DNA from: Stramonita haemastoma
Lineage: Eukaryota; Mollusca; Gastropoda; Neogastropoda; Muricidae
Assembly: GCA_030674155.1 (NCBI GenBank)
Contig: CM060342.1
Span: forward strand, 12,243,643-12,307,642
Reading direction: 5' to 3'
Length of the DNA stretch: 64,000 nt
Position 1 is the first letter of the stretch; each line of letters opens with the position of its first letter. Positions 44,831-54,912 of this stretch are shown one piece after another. Under the pieces are notes generated by a model. It ran no database searches. It was not told the origin of the DNA and saw only the letters and a list, made by a program, of their open reading frames with translations. A program made the position numbers and the translations under genes.

Positions 44831-45548
44831 ATGTCGCATTGCACCAGAGGTCCATTTGTAGTTCATTAATTCTAAATTAATTTGTTCTTTTATTTTAATT
44901 TGTAGTTCATTAATTTCATTTTATTTTTTAATCTGCTTAAAAAAAAAAAAAAAGCTACTCTTTGCAAAAAAAACAGATTAAAAATTGGATAATTCTTTGT
45001 AAAGTTATTGCATGCAGTTTGATAGGCTAGACTTTAGGAAATGACAAAATGAGACAAATCTGTACATAGTAATAGATGGTCAGATAGAAGGCTTTAAAAA
45101 AAAAAAAAAAAAAATAAAGCAAAAGGAAACAAATTGACACCTTGATTGATACTTCTTCAGTACAATCCCCTTTCCCCCAGCCATTAGACAATGAGTGGTG
45201 GTCTGGGTGCTAGTCTTTCAGATGAGACAATAAAACTGGCAAAATTCTGTAGAAAAAGTCACTCTGATAGGGAAACAAATACAGCTGCAGTCAGGAAAAA
45301 AAAGAAGGGGGGGGGGGTAGGTGCTGCACTTGTGGCAACGTGCTCTCCCCAGGGAGAGCAGCATGAATTTCACACAGAGGAATGTACTGTGACATAAAGT
45401 GGTATAAAAATAAAATAAAATAAAAGGTAGAAGAAAAGCTCATAGTTTTAAATTCAGTTCAAATAGAAAATATGACAACCCCCCTCCCAGAAATGGCTCC
45501 TAGCAAAAAAGTAAGGTGCAATGTGACATTTTGTGGTGGAGGGAGGGT
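44831..45548 (-). mobile_element. MITE copy split by a SINE
   Basis: The left half 44831-45164 aligns with the 57982-58405 copy ('GCACCAGAGGTC', 'AACAGATTAAAAATTGGATAATTC', 'GACAAAATGAGACAAATC'). The right half 45428-45548 continues it ('GTAGAAGAAAAGCTCATAGTT', 'AAATGGCTCCTAGC', 'TTTGTGGTGGAGG'). Between them sits a separate SINE. The ends are degraded, so this is an old insertion. Confidence 0.75.
45165..45427 (+). repeat. SINE nested in the MITE, mollusc-type core
   Basis: 'GAGTGGTGGTCTGGGTGCTA', 'GTCTTTCAGATGAGACAATAAA', 'GGCAAAATTCTGTAGAAAAA', 'CTCTCCCCAGGGAGAGCAGC', 'AATTTCACACAGAGGAATGT' and an (AAAAT)n-type end. I recognise this body as a SINE core widespread in molluscs; the name is not verified. 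Unlike family A, its tail is A/T simple repeat. Confidence 0.8.
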
Positions 45549-45555
45549 GTATATT

Positions 45556-45960
45556 CAGTTTTTCATTGGTATTGTGTGTAGTTATGTTCAGTTTTTCATC
45601 GGTATTGTGTGTAGTTTTCAGTTTTTCATTGGTACTGTGCTTAGTTATGTTCAGTTTTTCATCGGTACTGTGTTTAGTTATGTTCAGTTTTTCATAAGTA
45701 TTGTGTTCAGTTTTTCATTAGTATTGTGTTCAGTTTTTCATCGGTATTGTGTTTAGCTATGTTCAGTTTTTCATTGGTATTGTGTTTAGCTATGTTCAGT
45801 TTTTCATCGGTATTGTGTTTAGTTATGTTCAGTTTTTCATCGGTACTGTGTTCAGTTGATGTTCAGTTTTTCATCGGTATTGTGTTTAGTTGTGTTCAGT
45901 TTTTCATCGGTATTGTGTTTTTGTTCAGTTTTTCATCGGTATTGTGTATGTTTCAGGAAC
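45556..45960 (+). repeat. Minisatellite, ~33-bp unit, 13 units
   Basis: Units built on 'TCAGTTTTTCATCGGTATTG' plus 'TGTTTAGTTATGT'. Some units lack the second half (21-27 bp). It begins directly after the right end of the split MITE. Confidence 0.9.
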
Positions 45961-46339
45961 TTGGGCAGGCAGTCCTGGCTCCATGGTCTGATGCAGCTTC
46001 AGACTCGCAACAGTGTAGGTAGTGTGTAGTGTAGTGTGCATGCATGCATACACTACATGCACACCTTTTTCATGAATAAAGTGCCATAACCTAAGGTGGT
46101 GTTTTTGTCTTGTGTTGCATGAGGTGTGCATGCCTGTGAGCTGTCCCAGAGAACTGTGCTCACTGTCCAACAGCTATATAAGTAAATTACCTCTAGGGGC
46201 GGGTGGTCGGGGGACTGGAGGTGGGAGACTATATAGCTAGCGCCTCAACACAACACTAGCGCCTCAACACAACACTGCAAACCTTCCCCCACTTGGAAAA
46301 TTGGAAGATAACCACCCCAACCCTACCCCCCCCCCAAAA

Positions 46340-46453
46340 CGAATGCCATGTATGCTCCATTATCCCCCCCTGCATTTCTCCACCATGATCCGTTTGCCTT
46401 TATCCCCATGCACAGTTTGTCAGGAAATGGGACCTGATGTGGTGATGGGGCCA
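46340..46453 (+). repeat. Left arm of an inverted repeat
   Basis: 'CGAATGCCATGTATGCTCCAT', 'CCCCTGCATTTCTCCACC', 'GTTTGTCAGGAAATG' and 'TGATGTGGTGATGGGG' are repeated inverted at 48405-48547. A third related scrap lies at 44545-44640. Confidence 0.8.
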
Positions 46454-48404
46454 TAAATCCCAACCAAAAAAAAAAAAACAAAATTTTTTTTAATCTAACT
46501 ACCCCCTCAACTACTCCTTCCCCAACCTACAGTACCCCCCCAGCCTAAGGCCTATCAGAAATTTCAAGAGTTCCAAACATCCCCTCTACTTCTAATTCTT
46601 CACTCGACTTCTAAAGTGTTCTGAACACAGCTGACTGGACAAATGAGAAGAGTGGAGTAGAATTAAAAGAAAAAGAAATTATACACAGCTTTTCGCTTTT
46701 CAACTGGTGCCACATACAAATCTGTGACACAGCTGAAATCCCATGTATGTTTACCTCAAGCAATTTTCACAAATTTTCATCTTATGCTAATATCAGCAGA
46801 CAATTTCCATCTGTGTGATCTGAGCTAGAGCTGTTCCAATCAACTGTGTTCAGATTTTTTACCTCAACTTGACCAAAGATACCAGCTAAATACAGACTAC
46901 CATATCACCAAAATATCAAAGTTTGGTACAAGCTTCCACATAATAAAACAAAAGACCTTGGCACTCCCATGCTACTTAATATTCAACTATAAAAGCTACA
47001 TGCAGACTCCCGTATATTCAACTATAAAAGCTACAAGCTCCCACTATTCAGATATAAAGTCATTCGGATGAGACTCGAAACCGAGGCCCCGTGTGAAGAA
47101 AAATCGGGGAGTTGGAGTTGGGGATCTTTTGCGCCTGCAGTGCAGCATGATCTGTGGTCTGTAGGTCAAATGCAAACGCTTTGATTTGTCTTTACAAGAG
47201 ATAGCGCTATACAAAATTCCATGTATTAAATTAAATTAAATATAAAAAGCTACATGCAGACTCCCGTATATTCAACTATAAAAGCTACAAACTCCCTAAA
47301 TACAGACTCCCGCATAACCAAATTACCAGAGCTAAATACTTGAACTTTAATCCCATTATATCTGTGACCCTTTCCAAACCAAACAGAAATACCTCTTCAA
47401 CACCCAACACTCCCCTCTTTTATCAACTCCAGCTGATCACATAAGCAAACTTTTCTTAACATATGTAATTTTTTTTCTTTCAATTTTTTTTTTAAAGGAA
47501 ACGTTACCTTCCCCCCCCCCCTTTTTTTTGTTGTTGTTGAGTAAATTGTATCACACACTGTTGTTACCTCATCCCCACTGAAGACTTCTCAAGCTTTTTT
47601 CATTCACACCTGTGCAACCTCATCTCAAAATCTGGAAATATTACCACCACTCTATCACATACCCTCCCTAAAATATTTCCTTAGCAGTCCCCCACCCCCC
47701 CCCCCCCCCCCCCACCATTTTATCTTCTTTTTTTTTAAATATACATTTCATTACATCAGTCACCCTGTCCCGCACATGGAAATATTACAACCTACACACT
47801 TACCACCCCATCTCCACTTTTTTTTCCCACTTCAATCTTATCTTAAGAAAAAAAAAGATTTACAACCATTTCTAACTCCTCCTCCTTTCCCCATCCACAT
47901 TCTGATTTAAGAAAAAATAAATATAATATATATTTTTATCCTACTCTCCTCTTGCTCTATGTGTCATAATGATAAAGTATGCAATTTATACAGCCCTGAT
48001 TTTTGTCTTGTTTACCTACATTTTTGACACCAATATTTATCTCCATAAAATTTCAATTTCAGAACAAGATTAAGATGGGAGTGCCATATGTTATATTCCA
48101 GTAAAACTAAGTTATTACTGTATTAAAAAATCTAACCCAAAACAACACACACAAAAAAAACCACCTACTACCTTTACATTATACTCCCCGATCCCCCCCC
48201 CCCCCCCCCAACCTACCAACAGTTTGAAAATGGAACCTTATCTTCTAACTTTAGTGAAATCTCCTACCACAAAATATGTACTGGTCTGACAACACACCTT
48301 CCCCCCCCCCCTTTCCCTTACATCAGGTGGATAATCCTGACAAACTAAGAAACGATACTGAAGTCTACATACGAGCTAAAACGAAACTATAAAATAAAAA
48401 AACT
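46454..48404. other. Interior of the inverted-repeat element, G-poor, no gene
   Basis: The + strand is strikingly poor in G and rich in C, A and T over most of 46.46-48.40 kb. It contains short direct repeats 'CTACATGCAGACTCCCGTAT' near 47000 and 47255 on both sides of a SINE, and C-runs. No coding frame. It could be the body of a non-autonomous DNA element. Confidence 0.5.
47060..47240 (+). repeat. Composite SINE (family A core + module B start + LINE 3' tail)
   Basis: 'ATTCGGATGAGACTCGAAACC' and 'GAGGCCCCGTGTG' are family A. 'ATCGGGGAGTTGGAGTTGGGG' matches the start of module B. 'AAACGCTTTGATTTGTCTTT' and 'TAGCGCTATACAAAATTCCA' match the 3' end of the LINE at 44305-44377. It ends in (TTAAA)n. 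Confidence 0.8.
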
Positions 48405-48547
48405 GGACCCCATCACCACATCAAGCCACATTTCCTGACAAACCAACCCTGCATGGGGGATAAAGACCCACAGCATCAGCAACAGATCATGGTGGTGGTG
48501 GAGAAGAAATGCAGGGGTGGATGGCAATGGAGCATACATGGCATTCG
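48405..48547 (-). repeat. Right arm of an inverted repeat
   Basis: Reverse complement of 46340-46453, with about 30 extra bases inside. Outer ends match exactly through CGAATGCCATGTATGCTCCAT. Confidence 0.8.
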
Positions 48548-48869
48548 ATTCAAGGGAGCGCTGAAATAGAAAAACCTGCCACGCATACACAACAACCTGC
48601 AACATCTATACAAATAAATATTTCAGTTCAGTAACCTCCAACAATTTCAGGAAAGGCACACCTCACTGCAACACTGACTTTGAGCTGTAGCCAGAGGGGG
48701 ATTGCAGCTGGGGATATGTTCATTCATTACAGCTTCAATCTTGGTGAGACAGCTCAACCACGAATCTCTTTGTGTCTGACATTTCTTAGATGCCTAAATG
48801 TTAACTTCCAATTGCTGTGCTTTCGGATTTTTTTTTCCCTGTTGGCTTGATGGCAGGCCCCCACACACA
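48548..48869. other. No gene seen
   Basis: Ordinary sequence between the inverted-repeat arm and the minisatellite. Confidence 0.5.
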
Positions 48870-49620
48870 CACATGCTAACAGTAGAACACAAGACACCAC
48901 AGAACACCAACACGCTAACAGTAGAACACAAGACACCACAGAACACCAACACGCTAACAGTAGAACACAAGACACCACAGAACACCAACACGCTAACAGT
49001 AGAACACAAGACACCACAACACACATGCTAACAGTAGAACACAAGACACCACAGAACACCAACACACCTAACAGTAGAACACAAGACACCACAGAACACC
49101 AACATGCTAACAGTAGAACACAAGACAACACACAACACTGCTAACAGTAGAACACAAGACCCACAGAACCCCAACACGCTAACAGTAGAACACAAGACAC
49201 ACACACACACACACACAGCTAACAGTAGAACACAAGACGCCACAGAACACCAACAGCTAACAGTAGAACACAAGACACACACACACAACACGCTAACAGT
49301 AGAACACAAGACAACACACACACACACAGCTAACAGTAGAACACAAGACACACACACAACACGCTAACAGTAGAACACAAGACACACACACACACACGCA
49401 ACAGTAGAACACAAGACAACACACACACACACATGCTAACAGTAGAACACAAGACACACACAGAACACACAACACGCTAACAGTAGAACACAAGACACCA
49501 CAGAACACACACACGCTAACAGTAGAACAAACCAAGACAACACAGAACACAACACGCTAACAGTAGAACACAAGACACCACAGAACACAACACGCTAACA
49601 GTAGAACACAAGACAACACA
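48870..49620 (+). repeat. Minisatellite array, forward arm: about 20 units of 33-41 bp
   Basis: The unit core 'GCTAACAGTAGAACACAAGA' is followed by CACCACAGAACACCAACAC in the left part. It shifts to CACACACACAC expansions to the right. Degenerate units continue to about 49760. Long open frames in several registers are repeat artefacts. Confidence 0.95.
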
Positions 49621-49869
49621 CACACATGCACAGAACACCACACACGCTAACAACTAACACAAGACACAGAAACATGCACAGAAACAGAACACCACACATA
49701 CCAACAACTAACAACACACTGACCACAACGCACAGAACACCACACATGCTAACAGTAGAAAAACACCAGACAGTTCCAGCCAGGATAAATGTCCTAGTAA
49801 ATTTCAAGTTGCTGCGTGCAGCTGCAGTGTTATTTAGCTGGTTTAGGATAGTTGTGATTGTATGTGTGT

Positions 49870-50382
49870 GTGGTGTTCTGTGCATGGTTTTTGTGTGGTG
49901 TCTTGTGTTTTACTGTTCGCGTGTTTTTGTGTGGTGTCTTGTGTTCTACTGTTAGCGTGTTTTTGTGTGGTGTCTTGTGTTTTACTGTTCGGTGTTTTTG
50001 TGTGGTGTCTTGTGTTTTATTTGTTCGCGTGTTTTTGTGTGGTGTCTTGTGTTTTACTGTTCGCGTGTTTTTGTGTGGTGTCTTGTGTTTTACTGTTCGC
50101 GTGTTTTTGTGTGGTGTCTTGTGTTCTGCTGTTAGCGTGTTTTTGTGTGGCGTCTTGTGTTCTACTGTTAGCGTGTTTTTGTGTGGTGTCTTGTGTTCTA
50201 CTGTTAGCATGTTTTTGTGTGGTGTCTTGTGTTTTACTGTTAGCGTGTTTTTGTGTGGCGTCTTGTGTTCTACTGTTAGCGTGTTTTTGTGTGGTGTCTT
50301 GTGTTTTACTGTTAGCGTGTTTTTGTGTGGTGTCTTGTGTTCTACTGTTGGCGTGTGTGTGTGTGGTGTCTTGTGTTCTACC
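49870..50382 (-). repeat. Minisatellite array, inverted arm: about 14 units of 36-38 bp
   Basis: The units 'GTGGTGTCTTGTGTTCTACT' and 'GTTAGCGTGTTTTTGT' are the reverse complement of the 48.9-kb unit, with an AAAAACA variant in place of AGAACACCAA. They are very regular and more homogeneous than the other arm. Frames of over 200 codons here reflect the near-37-bp period. Confidence 0.95.
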
Positions 50383-50699
50383 AGGACCCTGATACTGATT
50401 TTTTGTGCGTGTGTGGAATATCTGAAAAACATCCTGATAAAATCCATGTTTAGCATAAGAGAAACACAGAGGGGTGTTTTAACTCAGATTTGCTGAGACT
50501 GATTTTCAGTTCCAGTCGCACCATTGTTGAGCATAGCGTTGGATCATTCAGTTTACGTTTTCAAAATGCCATGGCGCAATGCTCTTGCATTCCCTTCATG
50601 TTTTGTACTTTTCTATATCAAGTATTCAATTTCTCCCAATTTAAAAGAATCCATTTCATTCTGGTCATTCCTGACATTTTTGTTTAATATCCATCATTC

Positions 50700-51741
50700 A
50701 AAATGACTGACCGAAGAATCCATAACTTGTGATTAAAGATTTACCTGTTACTCCGATTCACACATCAATTTTCCGTAACATTCTGATGATAAGTGAGACT
50801 CTCTTGAACTCACAAAGTACTTGTTCAGGCATTTCCAACAATCCAACAAAGTGTTGAAGCAGATATGCCTAAGCTTAATACAGAACTGCGCTTGAATCCA
50901 ACTAAATGAGACTAAACTTACTGAGAATGACAGCCAACGCACAGGTTTGGCAAATTTCAAACTGCACAATCACAGCACCCAATTTTCTCTATGAATTTGC
51001 ACAAATCTTGAAAACAGCCCTGGGACCACGAACATGCGATTTCTGTCAACAGACTGAGAGTTCTCATGTCTGAGTCGCTGCTCAAAAGGAAACAACAAAA
51101 AATAGAACTGAACCTGCTTTCTCTTGGAAGTAACTACCATCCTTGAACTGTTTACAATCATTTGAAAAAATGTACTGAAAATTTTAGAGAAAATAACCCC
51201 ATCAGTACCAAGAACTGTGAATGCATATCTAATGTCTATTCAGAATTTTTCAACCTATGGCAAAAAGCAGCGGTCTATGCCAAAACAACAGATTTACATG
51301 ACTTAACCATTCCTTACAGCCAAGGTCAACACCGTCTGGAGAGTAAAATCTCAGACATCTGTGGACTATTTCATCAGCCCAATCTGTCTACTTTCATCAC
51401 CTAATGCAATCATACTTGAACACTAACAATTGCTCATGATAATGTGCGAGTCGGCTCACTTAACAGCAAATGGTGCCTTTCTCAACATTTGGGCATGGCT
51501 TTTTTTGTGTGATTTAAGTTTTGGGTATTTTTCACTTCAAAAACCGCATCTGGGGTTTATGCTCAAAAGTCAGCAATGACTTGTGAATTCATTTATCATC
51601 CAAAATACTGATTTGACATATCTCACTTCAAAAGTTATCTTGCCAGAATTCCACAAAGTACTCAGGCTTGGCACTGAAGGGTTACTAACGATCAACGACA
51701 GAGCAGCTTCAGAACATGATCACTTACCTTTGGCAGTTTAT
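50700..51741 (-). repeat. Right arm of the ~1.1-kb inverted pair (clean copy)
   Basis: Reverse complement of 37066-38222. The clean copy shows only short broken frames. It has no recognisable domain. Confidence 0.85.
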
Positions 51742-51754
51742 TTTTTTTATTATT

Positions 51755-52050
51755 TTTTTTAATCTTTTATATCGAGGATAACAGAATAAGCAATCATGTG
51801 CTTTTTTTCATCCGGTCCCGTGTGTATGCAGTTTTGTAAATATTGTCATCTGTTCCCACGGCACACGATGGCCTACTCTTACGAAAAGCGGAACAGGATT
51901 TAACGTGTGCCAAGATGTTCTGCGTGCGTTCACACACGGGGCCTCGGTTTAAAGTCTCATCCGAAGGACTTTGGGGAGAGTAGAGTCAGCACTGATGTTA
52001 ACTCCAGGAGAAAAATCTCCTCGATGGGACTCGAACCCGGGTCGTCCACT
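51755..52050 (-). repeat. SINE family A, full copy
   Basis: It runs from 'TTTTATATCGAGGATAACAG' (tail 1) through 'CCAAGATGTTCTGCGTGC' to the tRNA-like B-box 'GGGACTCGAACCC' at 52026-52038. Antisense to the + strand. Confidence 0.8.
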
Positions 52051-52117
52051 TCCCCCCCCCCATGTCTGGGGAGGTCAACATCACTTCTGCCCACTGGGAT
52101 TTTTTCCCTTGTTCCTC

Positions 52118-52215
52118 GGCTAAAGCTCAGAGGTTCTCCAATGATGAGACTTGGGGTATGCAACCTTTTACCCACCATTAAGGTAGCTACATTCCGACTT
52201 CTGGGATGATGTCTT
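52118..52215 (+). repeat. Dispersed repeat module E
   Basis: 'CAGAGGTTCTCCAATGATGAG', 'TTTTACCCACCATTAAGGTA' and 'GCTACATTCCGACTTCTGGG'. It follows the SINE after about 65 bases. Confidence 0.7.
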
Positions 52216-53486
52216 CACATAACAGCAGTGCGCATGTGATTTTAAAAAAGTACGTGTCATCCATTCCGACTGGTACAAAATGGCCTGTTCTTCCAAAAGG
52301 TGGAAGTGGAGTCTGTACTGATGTTAACTCCAGTTATATGGAAAAAAATAATTTAAAACAACAACAAAAATGTTTAATTTAAAAAAAACTCCAGTTATAT
52401 GACCGTATGAACAGACAACAAAAATATGACAACTGACTAACATAAAACCCTTATGGTGAGAGACTCTCTTTACAATACAGGTCAAATGCTCTGAGAATAT
52501 ATAAAAAAAAATTATATTCAACTAACAATCACTCATGAGACAATCACTGCCAGAAATTTCTGAGATGGCCAGACATAGTCTCAAAGACGTGACAACCTAA
52601 ACCATAGCCAAAAGCTCCAAAATTATGAAACTTCTGAGACTGAGAACAGCCACTGATGAAAGCTTTACCTAACAAGAAATATCTAAACTGTGAGACAATC
52701 CCTTTTTTGTTTTTTTCTTTAGACAACCCCTGTTAAACGTAATCTGAAAACTGAGAGAGACAATTACCACAGACACTTGTAAAGAGTTGAGCGACACAAT
52801 ATTTTCAAAAAAATTGTTGCCAAACACTCCACGAAAAAGCAGAAATCTTTCAAATATGAAACAGCCATATCCATCAAAGATTTGATCTACAAGGTGTCAC
52901 CAAAGCAGAGACTCCCAGCAAAAACTTTTCGCAGCCGACCAACAAGAAATCTTTAACAACTGTCAAAAAAAAAAAAAAAAAAAATTACTGACAAGAATTT
53001 TTTTTTTTAAGTTGAAAGACAATTACAGCCGAAAGCTCTAAAACATGACTAATAAGAACTATAGAGATGAAACAACAGCAAAAATGCTCTTCTACTTCAC
53101 CAACACAAGACCATCATTTCAACAGTCTAACCAACAAGACAACTAAGTTAGGAGACAAACTTTGCAACTAAAAAAAAACCCAGGACAAAATTTCATCATG
53201 CTGAAATCGACCACAGCCAACATCTCCTCAGACTTGACCACCACAGCCAACCTGTCCACTGCACCAACCAACCCCCTGTGTGGGTCAGCCCACTAGTACC
53301 CTGCCTTGCTGGACACCAGCAGTGAGGACTGGCAGCCAGCAGAAGAGAGAAGGAAGACAGGCAGTTCAAGCAGGTCTGATCTTCACTGCACAGCAAGGAA
53401 AATATCATGTTATAATTTCCACCTTAACATAGCACACCAAACATAAAAAGTCAATTTTTTTTAAGTATATCAAATATATTAATTTT
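52216..53486. other. No confident gene; decayed ~60-bp repeats
   Basis: It includes a short family A scrap (about 52260-52335). Between 52.5 and 53.1 kb, phrases such as GAGACAAT, CACAGCC/CAGCCGA and AAAGCTC recur irregularly, like a very old tandem array. A G/C-richer patch at 53210-53390 has open frames but no splice-bounded exon I trust. It may belong to the 3' side of the - strand gene. Confidence 0.4.
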
Positions 53487-53772
53487 TTTATACATACATC
53501 CAGTCCCCAGTGTGCATGCATTTTGTAAATCTTGTCATTGTTCCCACCGGCACACAATGGTCTACTCTTAAGAAAAGCGGAACAGGATTTAACGTGTGCA
53601 CAAGATGTTCTGCGTGCATTCACACATGGGGCCTCAGTTTATACTCTCATCCGAAGGAATTTTGAGGAGAGTGGAGTCAGCACTGATGTTTACTCCAGGG
53701 GAAAAATCCCCTCGAACAGGGATCAGTTGTCAAATTGCAAGTGCAATGTTCCGACCACTAGGCTATCCTGTC
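53487..53772 (-). repeat. SINE family A, full copy
   Basis: 'CACAAGATGTTCTGCGTGCA', 'CTCATCCGAAGGAATTTTG', 'GCACTGATGTTTACTCCAGG' and head 'ACCACTAGGCTATCCTGTC'. The B-box region is damaged. Confidence 0.8.
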
Positions 53773-54609
53773 GTATACAAGTGTATTTGTTGTGCTACAA
53801 GGCGAGCGCATGCTTGCTTTTATGAGCTTGCAAGTTAAATACTGACATACACATGTCTTGTATATCAAATCTTTTTTTTTTAAGTTTGTCATAATCAAGC
53901 AAACCATAAAAACACTATGTAAAACCTGTGCTTAAAACATGTTGAGACTATTTACATCAACAACAAATTACTGCCATATGTTTAAGCTTAAGAGTGTCTG
54001 CATCTGTGGTGTAACTACGATCACTAACTTGTAACATTTTTTTATCAGTGTAAACTTCCATGCCCCATATTTAGTAAAGTGAGATAGGCATGACTTAAAA
54101 GATGACGATTATAACTTTTGTTAGAATACACATAATGATGACAGTAAAACAATTCTACCAATAGAGTTAAGGGAATTCTTTTCTTATTAGTTTCTGAATT
54201 CTTACGTTTAAAATTAAAAAACCCAAGGGTTAAAACCTACTCTTTGGAGCAGTAGACATGTATTTTTTGCTGGAGAGTTTGCTGTTATCCTTTTTCAGTC
54301 TCTAACTCCCATCTCAGAGAGAAATTGCAACAAAAAAAAACCCAAAAAACCAACCCTTGACTGCAATTATCATGGGGCAAAAACCTTACGGGGTAATGTA
54401 GATTTCCTCTTTTAAAATAAACAACATCATGATTCAGAGCTCGTGAGACAGATGGAGAAAGCACCCACACTGACTTAGTGAATGCTGTCATTATCTCAGC
54501 TCACTCTTGCAATTCAAAGGTTTATATCTCTTATCAGAAAAGTACCTTACTTTTATAACACAAAAACAAAGCAGCACAAAAACAAAAAAACACCAACAAA
54601 AAACAGGAC

Positions 54610-54610
<1 letters not shown>
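53773..54610. other. No gene seen
   Basis: AT-rich sequence that may be 3' flank or 3' UTR of the - strand gene. No clear AATAAA on that strand. Confidence 0.4.

Positions 54611-54676
<66 letters not shown>
54611..54676. repeat. (AC)n microsatellite
   Basis: A perfect AC run of about 66 bp. Confidence 0.95.
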
Positions 54677-54677
<1 letters not shown>

Positions 54678-54785
54678 AAAACATAAAGACATATTTACCA
54701 ACACCCCTTTCTTCACTCACTGATACCAATGGCATAACCTGAACTCAGTTTGTGCTGACTAGACCAAAGGCCTATGGCGTCCTGG

Positions 54786-54912
54786 TCAGCTCTCCAGCAA
54801 TGGTGGCTGGCAGAGGGTTTTCTGCAGAGGTGGCGCCAAACCCCACTGCTTGGACATCTTCAGGCAGGGGACAAATGGGAGATCTATGAAAACCCTCTTT
54901 TTCTCTATCTGC
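54786..54912 (-). CDS. Unidentified gene: last coding exon
   Basis: 3' splice site GATGTGTGCAG (AG at 54913-54914 on the other strand). One base completes the codon from the previous exon, then QIEKKRVFIDLPFVPCLKMS and 21 further residues to TGA at 54786-54788. Another frame is also open here, but this one is favoured because it is in phase with exon 57548-57698 and has protein-like composition. The pyrimidine tract is only moderate. Confidence 0.55.

Noticed and set aside
48798..49620. CRISPR-like regular repeats with spacers
   Set aside because: The genome is eukaryotic, and the units are contiguous minisatellite monomers without unique spacers.
49830..50496. Open frames of over 200 codons on both strands rich in Cys/Val/Leu or His/Lys/Thr
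   Set aside because: They lie wholly in the minisatellite with a period near 37 bp, which lets stop-free frames persist. The peptide is just the repeat translated.
53196..53408. Tryptophan/leucine-rich - strand frame in a G/C-richer patch
   Set aside because: No start or splice context links it to the - strand gene, and alternative frames are similarly open. Could be 3' UTR.
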